DNA of 64,000 nt, from assembly GCA_035235625.1 (NCBI GenBank), contig CP141142.1:41457644-41521643 (forward strand), written 5' to 3'. Shown here one piece after another: positions 1-12,500 of this stretch (the first letter of the stretch is position 1; every line of letters starts with the position of its first letter). The notes below the pieces were generated by a model. It searched no databases and was not told the origin of the DNA. It saw only the letters and a list, made by a program, of their open reading frames with translations. The translations under genes were made by a program, and so were the position numbers. The DNA comes from Saururus chinensis (taxonomy: Eukaryota; Streptophyta; Magnoliopsida; Piperales; Saururaceae).

Positions 1-3000
1 CGCCAATGAGATATTTTTCTTGGGGTCATAATATACGGCCCCAATGTCTGATTCGAGTGGTTCAAGGTTTGTTATACTTGTCATTTGGAGATCTATAACA
101 AACTTATAAAAGCTTATTATATAACTATATTTAACTAATTAAAAATTACTAGAAACTCTAACATTAGCTTTATTAGTGACTAAAAACTTACCAAAAATTT
201 TGCGTCGTTATAATTTTCTAGTCTAGAAAAGGATCCTTATTGGATTTGCACTTTGATTTTGAATTTTAGAGATTCTCTCCTACTTCAAATTTTCATGCTT
301 TCAGCCTACCAAATATCTATGTGGCAAAGGCATAATAGGAGAGGCATAAGCACAAATATGCAACAATTTTGTTGGAGCCTGCTTGGTATATGTTTATGGT
401 CCCAAAGTTGATAATTTCTAATAGGGTTTTGTAAAATAACTCGCAAGATATTGATAACTTCCTTTCCATCTCTTTTTTTGAATGAACTGAGTTTTTTAGT
501 CACCCTTTACTACATGCTGATCACAGTTTAGGCAACTATGTTGGTCATGTTCCCCTCGTTAGAATTATATGGGATGGTGAAGAGGATGTAAGTTGAAGGA
601 GGAAGACTATAGAAGGAGAGAATAAAGGGGTAAAATCAACACATGAAATAGAACACTAGTGAGCAGATGGGAGCTATGCTCAAGTTTTTAAGTGGTAATG
701 GGGGTTATGTGCATTTTCCCATCGGTCATAAGGGCTAAATGTGGCTTACATTTTTTCATTATGAAAATATTTTTTAGATCAGCTCTATGATCAGTGTATG
801 GGACCAAATTAAATGGGGTACTTAATATGGTACATAGCACAGTCTCTATGTACAAGAGGTTGTACCATGTTAGTACATAGAGGTTGTGTTTTTTTATATG
901 TACTAGGTTAGGAGCCTCATGTGGCATGGACATAGGTGCAAGCTATGAAACCTGGTCATGATAGATGCATCCTTTTTCATTATTACCCTACATTTTCATC
1001 TTCTCACATAAACAAGATGAGGAGAACACAAATCCTTCACTTGTCGCTTTAAACCCATATATATATTTCTTCACCACAGAATAACTCAATGACATGAACA
1101 TCTAATTTTTTGACTTCCTTTTTTGAGTATTTTGGTTCATTGACCTCTTCCATATTCTAGTGCCATTACAATCACACTAAGATCATTTGGTGTAAAAATT
1201 GAATTTTATTATGATACATTATTATGTTATAAAAGTCTCAAATGCAACTACAACATAAAAATATAGTTCAAATCAAATTTATGCAGCTCAACATATAGCA
1301 AACCTGAGTTTGCTGCTAGAGTAGTAACTCTACTTGTTTAACAATCATCAATGTGTGATGATGTAACTTTCTCTAGGAATTCATTTTATTTGAATGATAT
1401 ATTATATATTGAAAAGACGAATCCAACATAGTAAATGCAACATCATATTTCTATAGGTCAAGTTATAATCAATAGAAGACAACACTATGATTGATAATAA
1501 TTTCACCAAATTTTGTAATTATTGTTGTATTTCATCAGAATGTAAAATTCTACTGTTAAATAGACAACAAAACTCCATTGTTCAATAAAAAATTAGTTAT
1601 AATCAACAAAATATCATTGTGTTAAGACTATGTCATCATGGTTATTCATCAAAATTTCAAAACTTACTAGTGTTGCATTCCCATGATCATAACTTTCATT
1701 TGCAATCTAATTTATGTTTTCTTTGAAGTGTGGAATTCCTATATCCAATATATCTAAATATTCGAATTTTTTGTAATCAAGTTCAATTCCTATAAAAGCT
1801 TATACTAGCATAAAGATAGTTTGAAAAATTGGTGAACAATTCACAAATTCAAATGTTTTTATCAAATTGTTTGTCTTTCTATATTATTAACTTCTTAAAT
1901 AAACTATATTTGATTCTTAAAATTTAGTGTATTTTAGATCTTAGAAAGACCAATCTGATGCATCAAATATAAAAATCAAACTTATGTACCTCAAGTTATA
2001 ATCATGGAATTAGAATCTCGCCAATTTTGTCATGTCCTCATTTTTCTAATGATATTACTTTCTATGGGGATATAATTTATTTTTGAAGTATATTGGAGAT
2101 TTTAAGAAGAGGAATCCAATGCGCCAAAGAACACAAACTCAAAATTTTGTGGCTCAAATTATATTCTTGAGCATTTGGTATTTTTATTGGCAATATTTTC
2201 TTTGACAACAATTTTGATATTTAATAGTGGCATTTTGCGACTTAGTATTGACTTAATCTAACAATGAAGAGTGAAATTTGGTACATCGACCTTAGTGTTT
2301 TAATACTCATAACTTGAGCATTTGAGAATTTTCTATGTTAAATGTCGATATTCTTTTTTATAACATTTTTTATATTTAGGAGTGACATTTTGCTACTATC
2401 ACTGTTAATTTAACAATGGATCGAAAAATGGTAATAATGTGACATATTGAATTTTGAAAAATCTCTTAAATTATTTGGAGGATTTTTTGGAAAAATTTTG
2501 AAATATGGAAGGAAAATAAAAACCGGTCAACATACAATTCAACATGTTGAGTGTCACCTTTGATATATACTTTGATGCAGCAAAGGTTAAATTATAGCAT
2601 GTAAGTAGATGTCAAATTGACTTAAAAATATACCTTTATATCATATTTTACTGAAAAAGTATTCTACATCAATTTGCTTCAAAGTTTTTTCAAAATTCTC
2701 TTGATTCAAAATTGAATTACGGTGTTCTTTGTTTATTTCTAAATCTTACCAAGTTTACAAAGATTTAAAATTTTCAAACTTGATGAGAGCTTGGACATAA
2801 GCCATAAAATTTTTATTTCAAAACCTCTAATTGTTAAAAAATAATTAGATTGTTTCTTTTTGGGTGGAATCCACCGAGGAGTAACTAGAATGCAAAAAGA
2901 AGTTAAAGTAAACTTGAAATACATAAAGTGATAAACGCACAAATGACACTTGTGCAATGATTATCATAATCACTGGGTGGATTTTATTGTATAAAACAGT

Positions 3001-3589
3001 AAACTTTGTAACAGATTTTTCATAGTGAAAACTTTGCACAAACTAGTTTCTTGTGGTTTTTTCCTAGATATAGTTTTTACATAAAATATTTGTGTGTTGT
3101 GTGATTTAGTAGTTTATTTTAACTTGCATACAAAGTCTAGGGTTTATAAAATTGTTGCAATTTAGTTAAGTAATATACCTTGATCCAAGTTATTAGATTA
3201 TTTTTGTTAAGTGGGTTTATTAATCTAATAGTTAGTATTTACATGCGATTGACACACTTTAAGTAGTGCAATACACATGTGCCAAAACCTGCAAGATCTA
3301 CCATACATTAGCATTTATTGCATAAGCATTAACCAAATCCCCTTTCTAAGTCTTTTACCTATTGTTAAGGGCATCAAGACTCAAGAGTTACTGATAGACA
3401 ACAATCCTACCACTCATAAGTCAATTTCAAATGTACTCCTTTCCAAGTTTCTTCTTTCCCCATCGATTGAAAATATGCTAAATATCCTCAAAATCACCTT
3501 CTTGTAGCTCTAGCTGCCATTATGGAGCTTAGGGTTTTGATTTGGAGACCTTAGACATGTTTTATAGGAGGATACCCCTCAAATGAAGA
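1..3589. other. AT-rich intergenic sequence, no gene
   Basis: Both strands contain only short, low-complexity open frames with no recognisable domain, splice pattern or codon bias. Apart from the degenerate tandem repeat listed separately I see no element boundaries. Confidence 0.6.
1205..2470. repeat. Degenerate tandem repeat
   Basis: Related phrases recur with wobbling spacing. 'aatccaacatagtaaatgcaa' near 1420, 'accaatctgatgcatcaaat' near 1950 and 'gaatccaatgcgccaaagaa' near 2113 are each followed about 30-50 bases later by 'ctcaagttata' or a variant. A second phrase, 'gtggcattttgcgacttag' near 2227, recurs near 2377 as 'gtgacattttgctactatc'. This looks like an old satellite-like array with units of roughly 150-190 bp. 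The exact period and copy number were judged by eye. Confidence 0.4.
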
Positions 3590-4034
3590 AACATTCATAA
3601 GGTGGTCCCCCAATGCCCTGTCAACACAACATTACCCCAACACATCCATCAACAGGCATCGACCGCCATGTCAACAAATTCCATTGAAACTCAAAAGCCC
3701 ATATCTCCATCTTTTGAACTAAGATTCATATGCTCTTGGTACTATTCAAAAGCTCTCGACAGACACTATCCAATGGAATCCTTCTTGGATATGTTTTCTC
3801 TAATTTTGCCTAAGTGGGTTCACGCATACACATGTTCCTAACGTCATAACTTCTACTCCTGACACTTGTTTCTTATGTTCCTGAGCTCATTAAGCTCGCC
3901 CTCAAGCACTCTACCAACTCACTATGGTAGCAATCCTAATTAGGGCTTGAAGCTAATAGGTCCTACCTACCAACCCAAGGCTATCACAGTTGAAATTCAT
4001 AAATTATTTTAAGAAAAAAATTGCAGGTGTTACA
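3590..4034 (+). repeat. LTR 3'-end remnant
   Basis: The stretch ends with 'ggtgttaca' at about 4026-4034, preceded by 'gaaattcataaattatttt'. This resembles the 3' end of the LTR that finishes at 26686. Inside, 'catatctccatcttttgaa' (near 3700) followed by a 'caaaagctctcgacagaca' phrase matches in layout the 'cgtatctccttcatccgaa' and 'caaagctctttctgtctac' phrases at 26080-26150 in that LTR. It is probably the truncated 3' part of a related LTR. No 5' end or target duplication was found. The short open frames here are not genes. Confidence 0.45.
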
Positions 4035-7000
4035 TTGGTCATAACTTTGGGTTATGCAAATGGAATCCCGGACAATAAACAACTGGGCATATTCCTTGGG
4101 GATTTAATTGTAATATTCCCTATAATTTGGTGTAATCTTCCCTATATGGTTTTCCATGTATTCGGCTATCTCATGATTGTAGGGAGTTGTTCTTGTCTTC
4201 TTTACCAGTACTTATGAGGATATACAATGAAGAATGTGACTTGTGAGAGGGTTTCTAGGGTGAACATAGGCTACCTTGGCCGAACCCCATTATTATTGTT
4301 CTCCTCGGTTTTATTTTATCTTCACTGCAAAGTTAACATCTTCTTCTATGTGATAGTCTTCTATTAATATCAGTAATTTCTAAAGAGTTCGACCATCATT
4401 AAGGCTAATTTTGACCTCTTTTTTTCTTCTAAGAAAAGAAATTGGTTTTGAGAATTTTCTAACTTGTGTGTGTGTTTTTTAAATTTGAACGGTCTGGTAT
4501 CGTTTTGTACACGTTTTTCACATTTTTCCAGTTATACATCGTCACAATATCATATTCATAGTATTTGATGGAGAGTTCAATGGATTCTACTTCAGCATTC
4601 ATCTCAGTCGGTATCAATATGATGTAATGTGGCCTTTATCTGAGATTAACAAGCTTTCGTTTTTAACCAAAACAAAAACAGAAAGATTCCCTACCAGATG
4701 CCTGTTGAAAGTAAAACAACCTCCTATGGTCGAAAAACTCAAGGAATATCGTTTTATAATAATAAGAAATTAATTGACATGATTTAGGGCCCCATCCCAT
4801 ATACCTAACATTGCAGACACTTAGGAGCCAAATTCTGCTCCCTTTTGTTGCAACAAGATTATTATGACGATTTTATATTGCAAACTATTCTGTTTTACGC
4901 ACAATTATTCTCTTTTTAGTGCTTCATCCTATCTTATCTCGTTGCTAATTCAACACGCAAGACTAATCAGCCAATAATGTCGCAATTTGACAGGTCTAAA
5001 AGAGATCAAATTATTAATTTTTATTGTGAAATTATGGTATTGAGTTTTGTTTTAAGTGTGTGTGGTTATAACACGCTGATGCGTTGTATCTTTAGCGGTG
5101 GAATACATTGTCAACCATGGAAGGCAACATCAACTGATGCATACTTGTGTCGATTGAGATTGGTACGGGCATAGGGGGCAATATGCCCCCCACATGAAAT
5201 GTTGATGCATTAGTTGTATCGGTCGTATTATATCAATATGGTTGATATGTATTAATATTTAAATAAATTTTTTATTATTATATTTAAAAATAAATAAATT
5301 TTTTTCTTAAAAATAAAAACACGTTTCAAATCCAACTTCCTAGAAGGTTTAAATATGACAATATTTTTTATATTAAAAATAATTTTTAAAATTTTATATA
5401 AGATCAATATAGGTGGGCCCATATAGGTTAATAATTATTTTTTTAAATATAGTACTTCATAATTATGCATTTACTTAAACATCTAACTTTTGAATCATAT
5501 CAAAATATCTTCTTTAGTTCTCAAAGACACTAACTTCATAGCACTTAATATGAAAAAAAATGAGGAATAATTTCTACTGACAAATGGAGCAATATAATAT
5601 AGTTTCAGAACGATTAATTAGAACACATGTATTAACCTTCCATAGTCTTATTATACTCTAAAAAAATATTATAATAATATATTATTAGTTATAACATATT
5701 TTCATGTGTATAAAAGGGTTCACATCTATTTCAACGCATAACAAACATATCATTGATGCATACTCATATTTATAATCATCGATACTATCATCTGTATTAA
5801 TATTATACTGTCAACACATTGTGCACCTCATACCCAAAAATTTCTTTGTCATAAGTGAGTGTGTGAACGGAGGGTAGCTTTCATTCGAAGCCAATTATTG
5901 TAGAAACAAGTTCAACTCGCTAGACAAAATTTTGTTTACTTACTCTTTGATTTAGTAAATCTTGATCACTTGATAATAAAACTGAGCCAATGCAAAGCCA
6001 CGAACCCTAGAGAATGGGCTAGAAATATGTATATTCATATAATTAAGGAAGACCCTGATCACAACTATGTATGCATATGCATGCAAGCAGAACTTGTCGA
6101 GGGGTGCGGAACAAAAATTTTTGCATTTATTTCTTACATGATTAATTGGGAGTCATGGGTCTCACTGATGGCATTGGGAAAGGGAGCGACTTGAAGAATG
6201 GGGTCGGCGGTTGGGAGGACTGAAGGGATCTTCTCCCTCCTCTCTCGCCTTGAAAATTCCTGGACCAAAGTTGCAGAGAAATGCAAGCAAGAGTTACAGT
6301 TGCAGCTTGCAGCACCATAGTCCCATGACCAGTTTAGGGGAGTATAGCTGCTTAGGCTCATTATTAAGAACTGTGAAACTATACTAGTTACTCTTACATG
6401 TAATATTAAAGTGATTATACATGTTTGGGCCAAGGTTTATGGGATTTAGTGGAGGGAAACTGAGTAAAAAAATAGAGACTCCAGCTAAATAACATGAGGG
6501 CCCTAAACCCAAAAGCATGCTGACAACGCCTCCCTGAATTGGAAAATAATAATTTTATATTCCTTGAGCATGGGAGCCTCTGTGCTAGTATCGATGAAAA
6601 TGCTTCACCCATTCTGCTGCCCCCAGCATTCTTTTTTAACCTTTTGAAGAAAATTTGATTCTAGAACAAAAGATGAAAACAACATGGGTCTCCCTTCTTT
6701 ATTTAAAAAAATAAATAAAAACAAAGAGTATAAATCTTTAATGTGATTGCTATGTGGAATTAATGCTCTAAACTCCCATGTGGTTTCTACAAGAGTAAAA
6801 GTGTTCTTTGTTGAAATAAAAAAAATTAATGGATGCTTGATTCCCTGCAATTAGGGTCTGCTAATATATACGGATTTCAAATGAAAGGGTGGAGAGAAGG
6901 ATGGAAAGGGGAATAGGGGCAGGACCCATAAAGGCTCCCTGGAGCCTGGGGATCTTCAGTCACTAAAATAATGAAAACTAAGAGCATGGTTCAGTTCCAT

Positions 7001-7397
7001 CAATCTAGGCAATGGGGGGAATGAGCAATAGATTATTATGTATAAGTACGAAAGAAAATGGGATTTATGGTTAAAAAATTTGGGAGTGGATCATGGCTCC
7101 ATGAGTATTTTGTATTAAAAAGAAGGGGGATGCAATTGGAGGAGGAGAAGCAAATGCAATTAGTAGAAGAAATGGCGTGTAGAGGGGACAGCATGCTTGG
7201 TCTGGTGAAGACGGGGAAAATGGTAATGGGAAGGCGTGTTGGATTAAATTAACCTGTTTCCTGTGATTGCTACAGCAGTGTCTACACAGGGGTGTGGCTC
7301 AGGGTGCATACAGGTAAGGGCCAGGGAACATCTCACACCATGTTTATTCATTTATTTTGCTAGAGTATTAGTTTATTCCTTTTTTTATTATTTAAAA
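4035..7397. other. Intergenic, no gene recognised
   Basis: AT-rich sequence with small unsupported open frames on both strands, the longest 99 codons. A short hairpin 'gggggcaatatgcccccc' lies at about 5174-5191. No exon chains, transposase or RNA gene were recognised. Confidence 0.55.
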
Positions 7398-7521
7398 TTT
7401 CATAATATGAGTAAATGTTACGACTGCGAAACGCTCGCCCTATGAGCGCCACAACGATTGTGCGCAACAGCGAGAGTTCTTAGGCGCGAGCGATTGTAAC
7501 ATTTTCATTCACAATATGAAT
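7398..7521. mobile_element. Small foldback MITE-like element
   Basis: Left arm 'ttcataatatgagtaaatg' then 'ttacgactgcgaaacgctcg' (about 7398-7437) pairs with the reverse complement of the right arm at about 7484-7521 ('gagcgattgtaacattttc'), with a GC-rich centre. The total is about 120 bp, GC-rich inside AT-rich surroundings. No clear target-site duplication was seen and the family is unknown. It could also be a simple stable hairpin. Confidence 0.45.
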
Positions 7522-8970
7522 CTCCCTTTTCTTTCTCTCCATTCATATATTTAAAGCAACACTGAGAATCACATTGTTAATGACAAAAGGAAATTTTAAA
7601 AGGTGGGACAAAACAATGAAGAATAGCCAATAATTAGTAAGATTTCCTACCAAAACAAAACAAAAACAATAACCAATAAGACTTGAATGGGATGTTGCAT
7701 GGCCCACAACACCAACTTTGTCAACAAAAGCAGAGGTTAGAAAGCTTAATCAGACTCTAAACTTGCTAGTGTAGCCTTCCCACGGGGAAATATATAAAGA
7801 GTAATGGAAGACCAAGGAGGGATTGTGGGACCCATCTGCGTGTAATGGGCCCACAGCACATTCCAGACAGAAAATGGAAGAGAATGAAGTCTCTGGTAGA
7901 GGATTGAGACCAAAAGGGGACAACATGCCCTTCCATAGGACTCAGTTGGCCAGGTGTCCACTAGGATTAGGGCTTATGGAACATGAAAGCTCAAAGACTA
8001 TGACCTCAATGGGGCCCGCCATGACACATAGTACCAAGTATCTTCCATGGGGTGGCCCACATTGTTGCTGCTATTGGGAACATGACATTTGGCACTCGCG
8101 TTCTCTCCTCCCACTTCATGTGAAGGCCCACTTAAAGAGTTGTCCATGTCTTGAACTCTTTTCCTAGCGCAAGACATCACCCTACACAATCCTAATCACC
8201 TAATCTATAAGACCATGTAAAAACAATGTGCCCCAAAATCTATGCCCTTTATGCCAATACAACGTGTGTTGTGTTGGTTGGAAGATGCAAATGTCTAGGG
8301 GTTGAATCTTTATGACCTAGTTTGTGAAGGATGGTGAGTCCTTACCTATCGAAAAATTACATGTCTCTCGGATTTCGATCTTGTCTCAACGACCCAAAAA
8401 GACGAGATATCAAAAACAATCTTGATCATCTAAGTAACAAAGCAAGTTTGTCCATACATATATTTAATAATTTTAATATATATTATTATTATTATATATA
8501 TATATTTATTTAATAATTATAAATTTATTATATAAAATAAATAGAAAATATTATATCTAATGATGATGTGGAATAACTATAAATATATTTAATATTTATC
8601 AAGAAAACTTATTGAGATATATAAGATCTAAGTATTAATACACCTAATAAAATGAGATAAAATATTTAATAATATATTAATGTCTCCTTTGTCTCCCCAT
8701 CTCATTATGATTGTCGTAATCTCGGTCATATCAATATAATCTTCATAATTTTGTATAGATATCGGTAAGATCGCTCACACGGTGTAGAATTATATTTTCA
8801 CGATCTTGAATATTAATAAAAGCCTCAAGATAAAGATCTCGGTAAAATCTCGCTGAGACAATGAACCATGATGTCTCCTAACAATCTAATCCCTATTTTA
8901 TATTAATTGTCTGAATTTGGAAAAAAATGTGTCCTGTTTTATGTTATTGTTCTTAGCTATTAAAAATGTA
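7522..8970. other. Intergenic, AT-rich, no gene
   Basis: 8460-8680 is very AT-rich. From 8340 to 8880 short phrases such as 'atctcggtaaaatctcgct' and 'gatttcgatcttgtctcaac' recur, suggesting an old transposon relic, but no termini could be fixed. The 114-codon open frame at 7823-8167 has no recognisable domain. Confidence 0.5.
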
Positions 8971-9117
8971 CTCATTCTATCCCATGTTACTTGTCTAGAT
9001 TTTTAAAATTTTTTTATCATATTAATCGTCATAATAAATAAGAAAATTAGCAAACAAAGTGAAAAACTTAAGAAATTGACTTCCTTGTATATATCAATTA
9101 AAATGGGACGGAGGAAG
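8971..9117. mobile_element. Stowaway-type MITE (Tc1/mariner)
   Basis: The left end 'ctcattctatcccatgtta' and the right end '...aaaatgggacggaggaag' are imperfect terminal inverted repeats of the plant Stowaway type (CTCCCTCCGTCCCA-like). The 147-bp element is flanked by the TA dinucleotide on both sides (8969-8970 and 9118-9119), the expected Tc1/mariner target duplication. It is non-coding and lies about 460 bp upstream of the LOG start codon. Confidence 0.8.
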
Positions 9118-9449
9118 TACATAAGGGTACGATTTTTTAACATCACTACTAAAACACACTAATGGAGAATTATCAGGCTCTTTAAACATGTCCGGGGCCC
9201 ACCTCGATTCAGCCGTTTGTTCGTTATGGCAGGATGCAACCAGGCCCGGCCCTACATGGTAGGAAGAAGGGTTTGACCCGCATACGTATACATTACATGT
9301 TTGGCGTATGGGGACAGTGGGGCGCTAATCGCTAACGTGCGCTTATGTGGGGATGGCGCACTAGAGGCCAGTAGAGGGAGGAACTGTGGATATTTTTGAT
9401 TTTCAGCGAGAACCAAAGCCAACGTGATTCCTTCCAGTGTGACACTCAA

Positions 9450-9578
9450 ATATGTATATTTATATGAAGGGGGGAGAGCCTGCTTGGTGATAAAGCTATA
9501 TTTTGCTTTAGGAGGAGGTAGAGGGGGGGTTGAGAGACGCATAGGGAGAGGGAGAGGGAGAGAGACAGGGAACAAAGT
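9450..9578 (+). promoter_or_regulatory. Proximal promoter and GA-rich leader of LOG
   Basis: A TATA-like stretch 'gtatatttatatgaa' lies at about 9454-9468, some 110 bp before the ATG. It is followed by a strongly GA-rich leader at about 9510-9570 (runs of 'gggagagggagaggg'). GA/CT-rich leaders are common in plant genes and can bind BPC/GAGA-type factors. That function is inferred here, not shown. Confidence 0.5.
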
Positions 9579-12500
9579 ATGGAGAAAGAGAAGGAGATGA
9601 AACAGTCGAAGTTTAGGAGGATCTGTGTGTTCTGCGGGAGTAGCCAGGGGAAGAAGAGGAGCTACCAGGATGCTGCTATTGAGCTGGGAGGAGAGCTGGT
9701 ATGGTTCTTTGGGAGGGAGAGTGTTGGGGGGGACTGGTTGCTTTCCGCTGCTTCTAATAGATTATATCTAAGCAGACCCAGTTGTTTTTTTGTTTTTTTG
9801 AAATGTCTTGGCATGCGGTATTTTGTTTGTCAACTGGGTCTCTAATGGGGCTGGTCTCTTGTAGTCTCTCTGTTTTATTTTTGGTGTAGTGTGTTCTCCA
9901 TCTCTTGAGGTCAAATTTTGGTCTCTGATAAGAGTTATTCTATCTGTCTCTCCCACAATGTTGGTCTTCTGAAGTTTTTTGATGAACTTGTTCATAGTTC
10001 CTCGCACGCATTTGGTTGCATTCAAGTCAGTTTTTTGTGCTTACTTCCTTCGTCTGTTGTGTGTTTTTGTCCTCCATTTTGTTCTTTGTTGGTTCTCTTC
10101 TTTTGACACCTCTTGCCAGCGCAAGCACAAGGTTACTGTTAGCCTCAAACCTTCTGTCCAACTCGTTCAGGCAAAAGTTTCCTGAGGGCCTCCAGCGAAA
10201 CTCATTGCCAAAACAGGGTGATCAATACGCCCGTCTGACTGGTTTTGGAACAATCTTTTATCTCCCTCTCTGTCTCTGATATGGGAAATTTCTACACACG
10301 TCAGTGATCAGTTTCCACTTTCCCGTTTTCCATTACATTTAGCTCATACTAATCTCCGAGTTGCTTCCCGTAATCTCCTTCCCTCCCCGCACCCCCCCAC
10401 TTTTGTTCTTCAAATTCATCCCCTTGTTGTTCATCAAGGACGGAATAACTGCCATATAATTAATAAAAAAAAAGGGAAAACTGCTTTTGCAATCTCTGTC
10501 CCCAACAGTTTGCTTCTATCTTCTGCCTCCCATCCTTGACATACTAGTGGCATGCTTCTTGTTTTATTTCTGTCCTGAGACAAGGGACCAACCATTTCTG
10601 GACTCCTTTCTGGGGCACAGTTTTTAAGACACGGAGTGGTCGATACCTATATGCATACTCGTTATCGAATGACTCTACTATTTCATAACAGTACTGGGCA
10701 AAGCACTGTACACACTACCACTTAATCAGATGGGGTTTATCAGCTGAGTCCTTTCTTATTCTCTCTCTTTTCTTCGCTTGCAGGTAGCAAGGAACATTGA
10801 TCTAGTGTATGGGGGCGGCAGCGTTGGCTTGATGGGCCTGGTCTCGCAAGCAGTGTATGCTGGTGGCCGCCATGTTATTGGGTAAGCAATCCTTAATCAT
10901 TTTTCAATTAAAAAAAATAACCCTGAATCGATTCAATTAATTTCTGAGATAACTAGTCTAATAGTTGAAGAGAATCAAGAGATTTATTGCGAAATCAACG
11001 AGGCACCAGCTATGAGGTATTTATTAATTTTTTTAAGTCGCCGAACTGATTTTGTCATGTTATTGTCCCTCTGCAGAGTCATTCCCAAGACGCTCATGCC
11101 TCGAGAGGTATGTCTGCCTCCTTGAACTACAAGTCCCATGGCTTTCTTACAGTAACATTTTTTAATTGAATAAAAGTATATGGCACTCTTCCAATCTGTT
11201 TCCCCCTGAGCTGAAGGTTGAGTGCAGGAATTCTTCCACTCCATTGAATCCCTGTTTCTGCGTTTATCCCTTGTTTTGCATTAGATTGCAAAATTGTTTT
11301 AACCTCTCAATGGAGTTTATTTGAAAGTTTTTTCAAGAGCCCCTTTTATATAAGCTGTGTGTGAGCCGGACATTGTGTATCATGAGATTTTGTTCCAACA
11401 ACACACGTAACTTGCGGCATATTAATTTCTATCCTCTAGCCTGGTTGAATCTCGATCACGCTCTCAGCATGAGCCCCCCGGCTCATAGAAATTTCTTTCT
11501 TTCTTTAATTTAATTTTCTATAAATTTATTTTCATCTCAGTCTGAACTTTTCTTACTGCCAAAAAAGTCTTAATCTTTTCTTAAAATTTTGAGCTACCTT
11601 TTCATCCATAAACCATTTTTCTATCCATACCGGCTTTTCCTGCTGTTGGACCATGTGTCCGGAAACCATTTCTTCCACAAGCTGATACATTTATTTTTTA
11701 TCAGTTTTTTCAATTATATTAATCTTAAAAGCAATAGCGGAGAATGGAAAATATGTTATTAGAATTTTTATTGGATGGCATTTTCCACCCCTTCTACCTA
11801 GATAAAGAGAAAGTCATAAACTTTTGTTTGTAAAGACTTAGACATTAAATAATATGTTAAAGAATTTGGTTTTTTGATTTATTGCTGCAAGAATGGAACC
11901 AATACCAGACCTTCTGCCGCATTCATCATTGCTTCTCTGCACAACTCCATTAAAAAAAGTTTTCGTGAAGAAAGAATGGCAGCTTTAGAACGCTTTGTTT
12001 CTTCTCTCTCTTCAGCAAGTTCAGCCTTTTTCTTTCGATATTTTTTAGCGATTTTTGGTGTTACTCTTTTGTAGATAACTGGTGAAACTGTGGGGGAAGT
12101 GAAGGCAGTCGCAGATATGCACCAAAGGAAGGCAGAGATGGCTCGGCAGTCAGATGCCTTTATTGCCTTACCTGGTTAGTGTAAATCCTGCATATTCCCA
12201 GAATACATTGCCCATTAAAGTCTCATAAGGATTCAAGCGAAAAGGAAAGAGTAGACTGATAGCTACTCGTAGTTTACTTCAAAAGTCGCTAAACCCACAT
12301 CTTTTATGAGCTTGAAGGTGGCAAGTGCAGTAAATAATCCCTTCTGGTTTGGAAAAAGCTTTCAATTTCTCTATTTTGCATAAAACAAAAAGAACAAAAG
12401 TAAAGAAGACCCAGATGTAGCTGCTGCTTCCCCTCTATTAAAATCAGTATTGGTCTCTTGGGAGCCCATACTGATTTTCTGACGAATCTGAGTACTTTTA

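Noticed and set aside
5174-5191. GC-rich hairpin as a terminator or small RNA
   Set aside because: A perfect but isolated short stem with no gene beside it; it may be a decayed MITE tip.
7823-8189. Open frames on both strands of 63-114 codons
   Set aside because: No recognisable domain, no exon neighbours, and open on both strands because the local GC content lowers stop frequency.
9768-10279. Several overlapping small open frames within LOG intron 1
   Set aside because: They are in an intron bounded by good GT-AG sites and have no conserved content.
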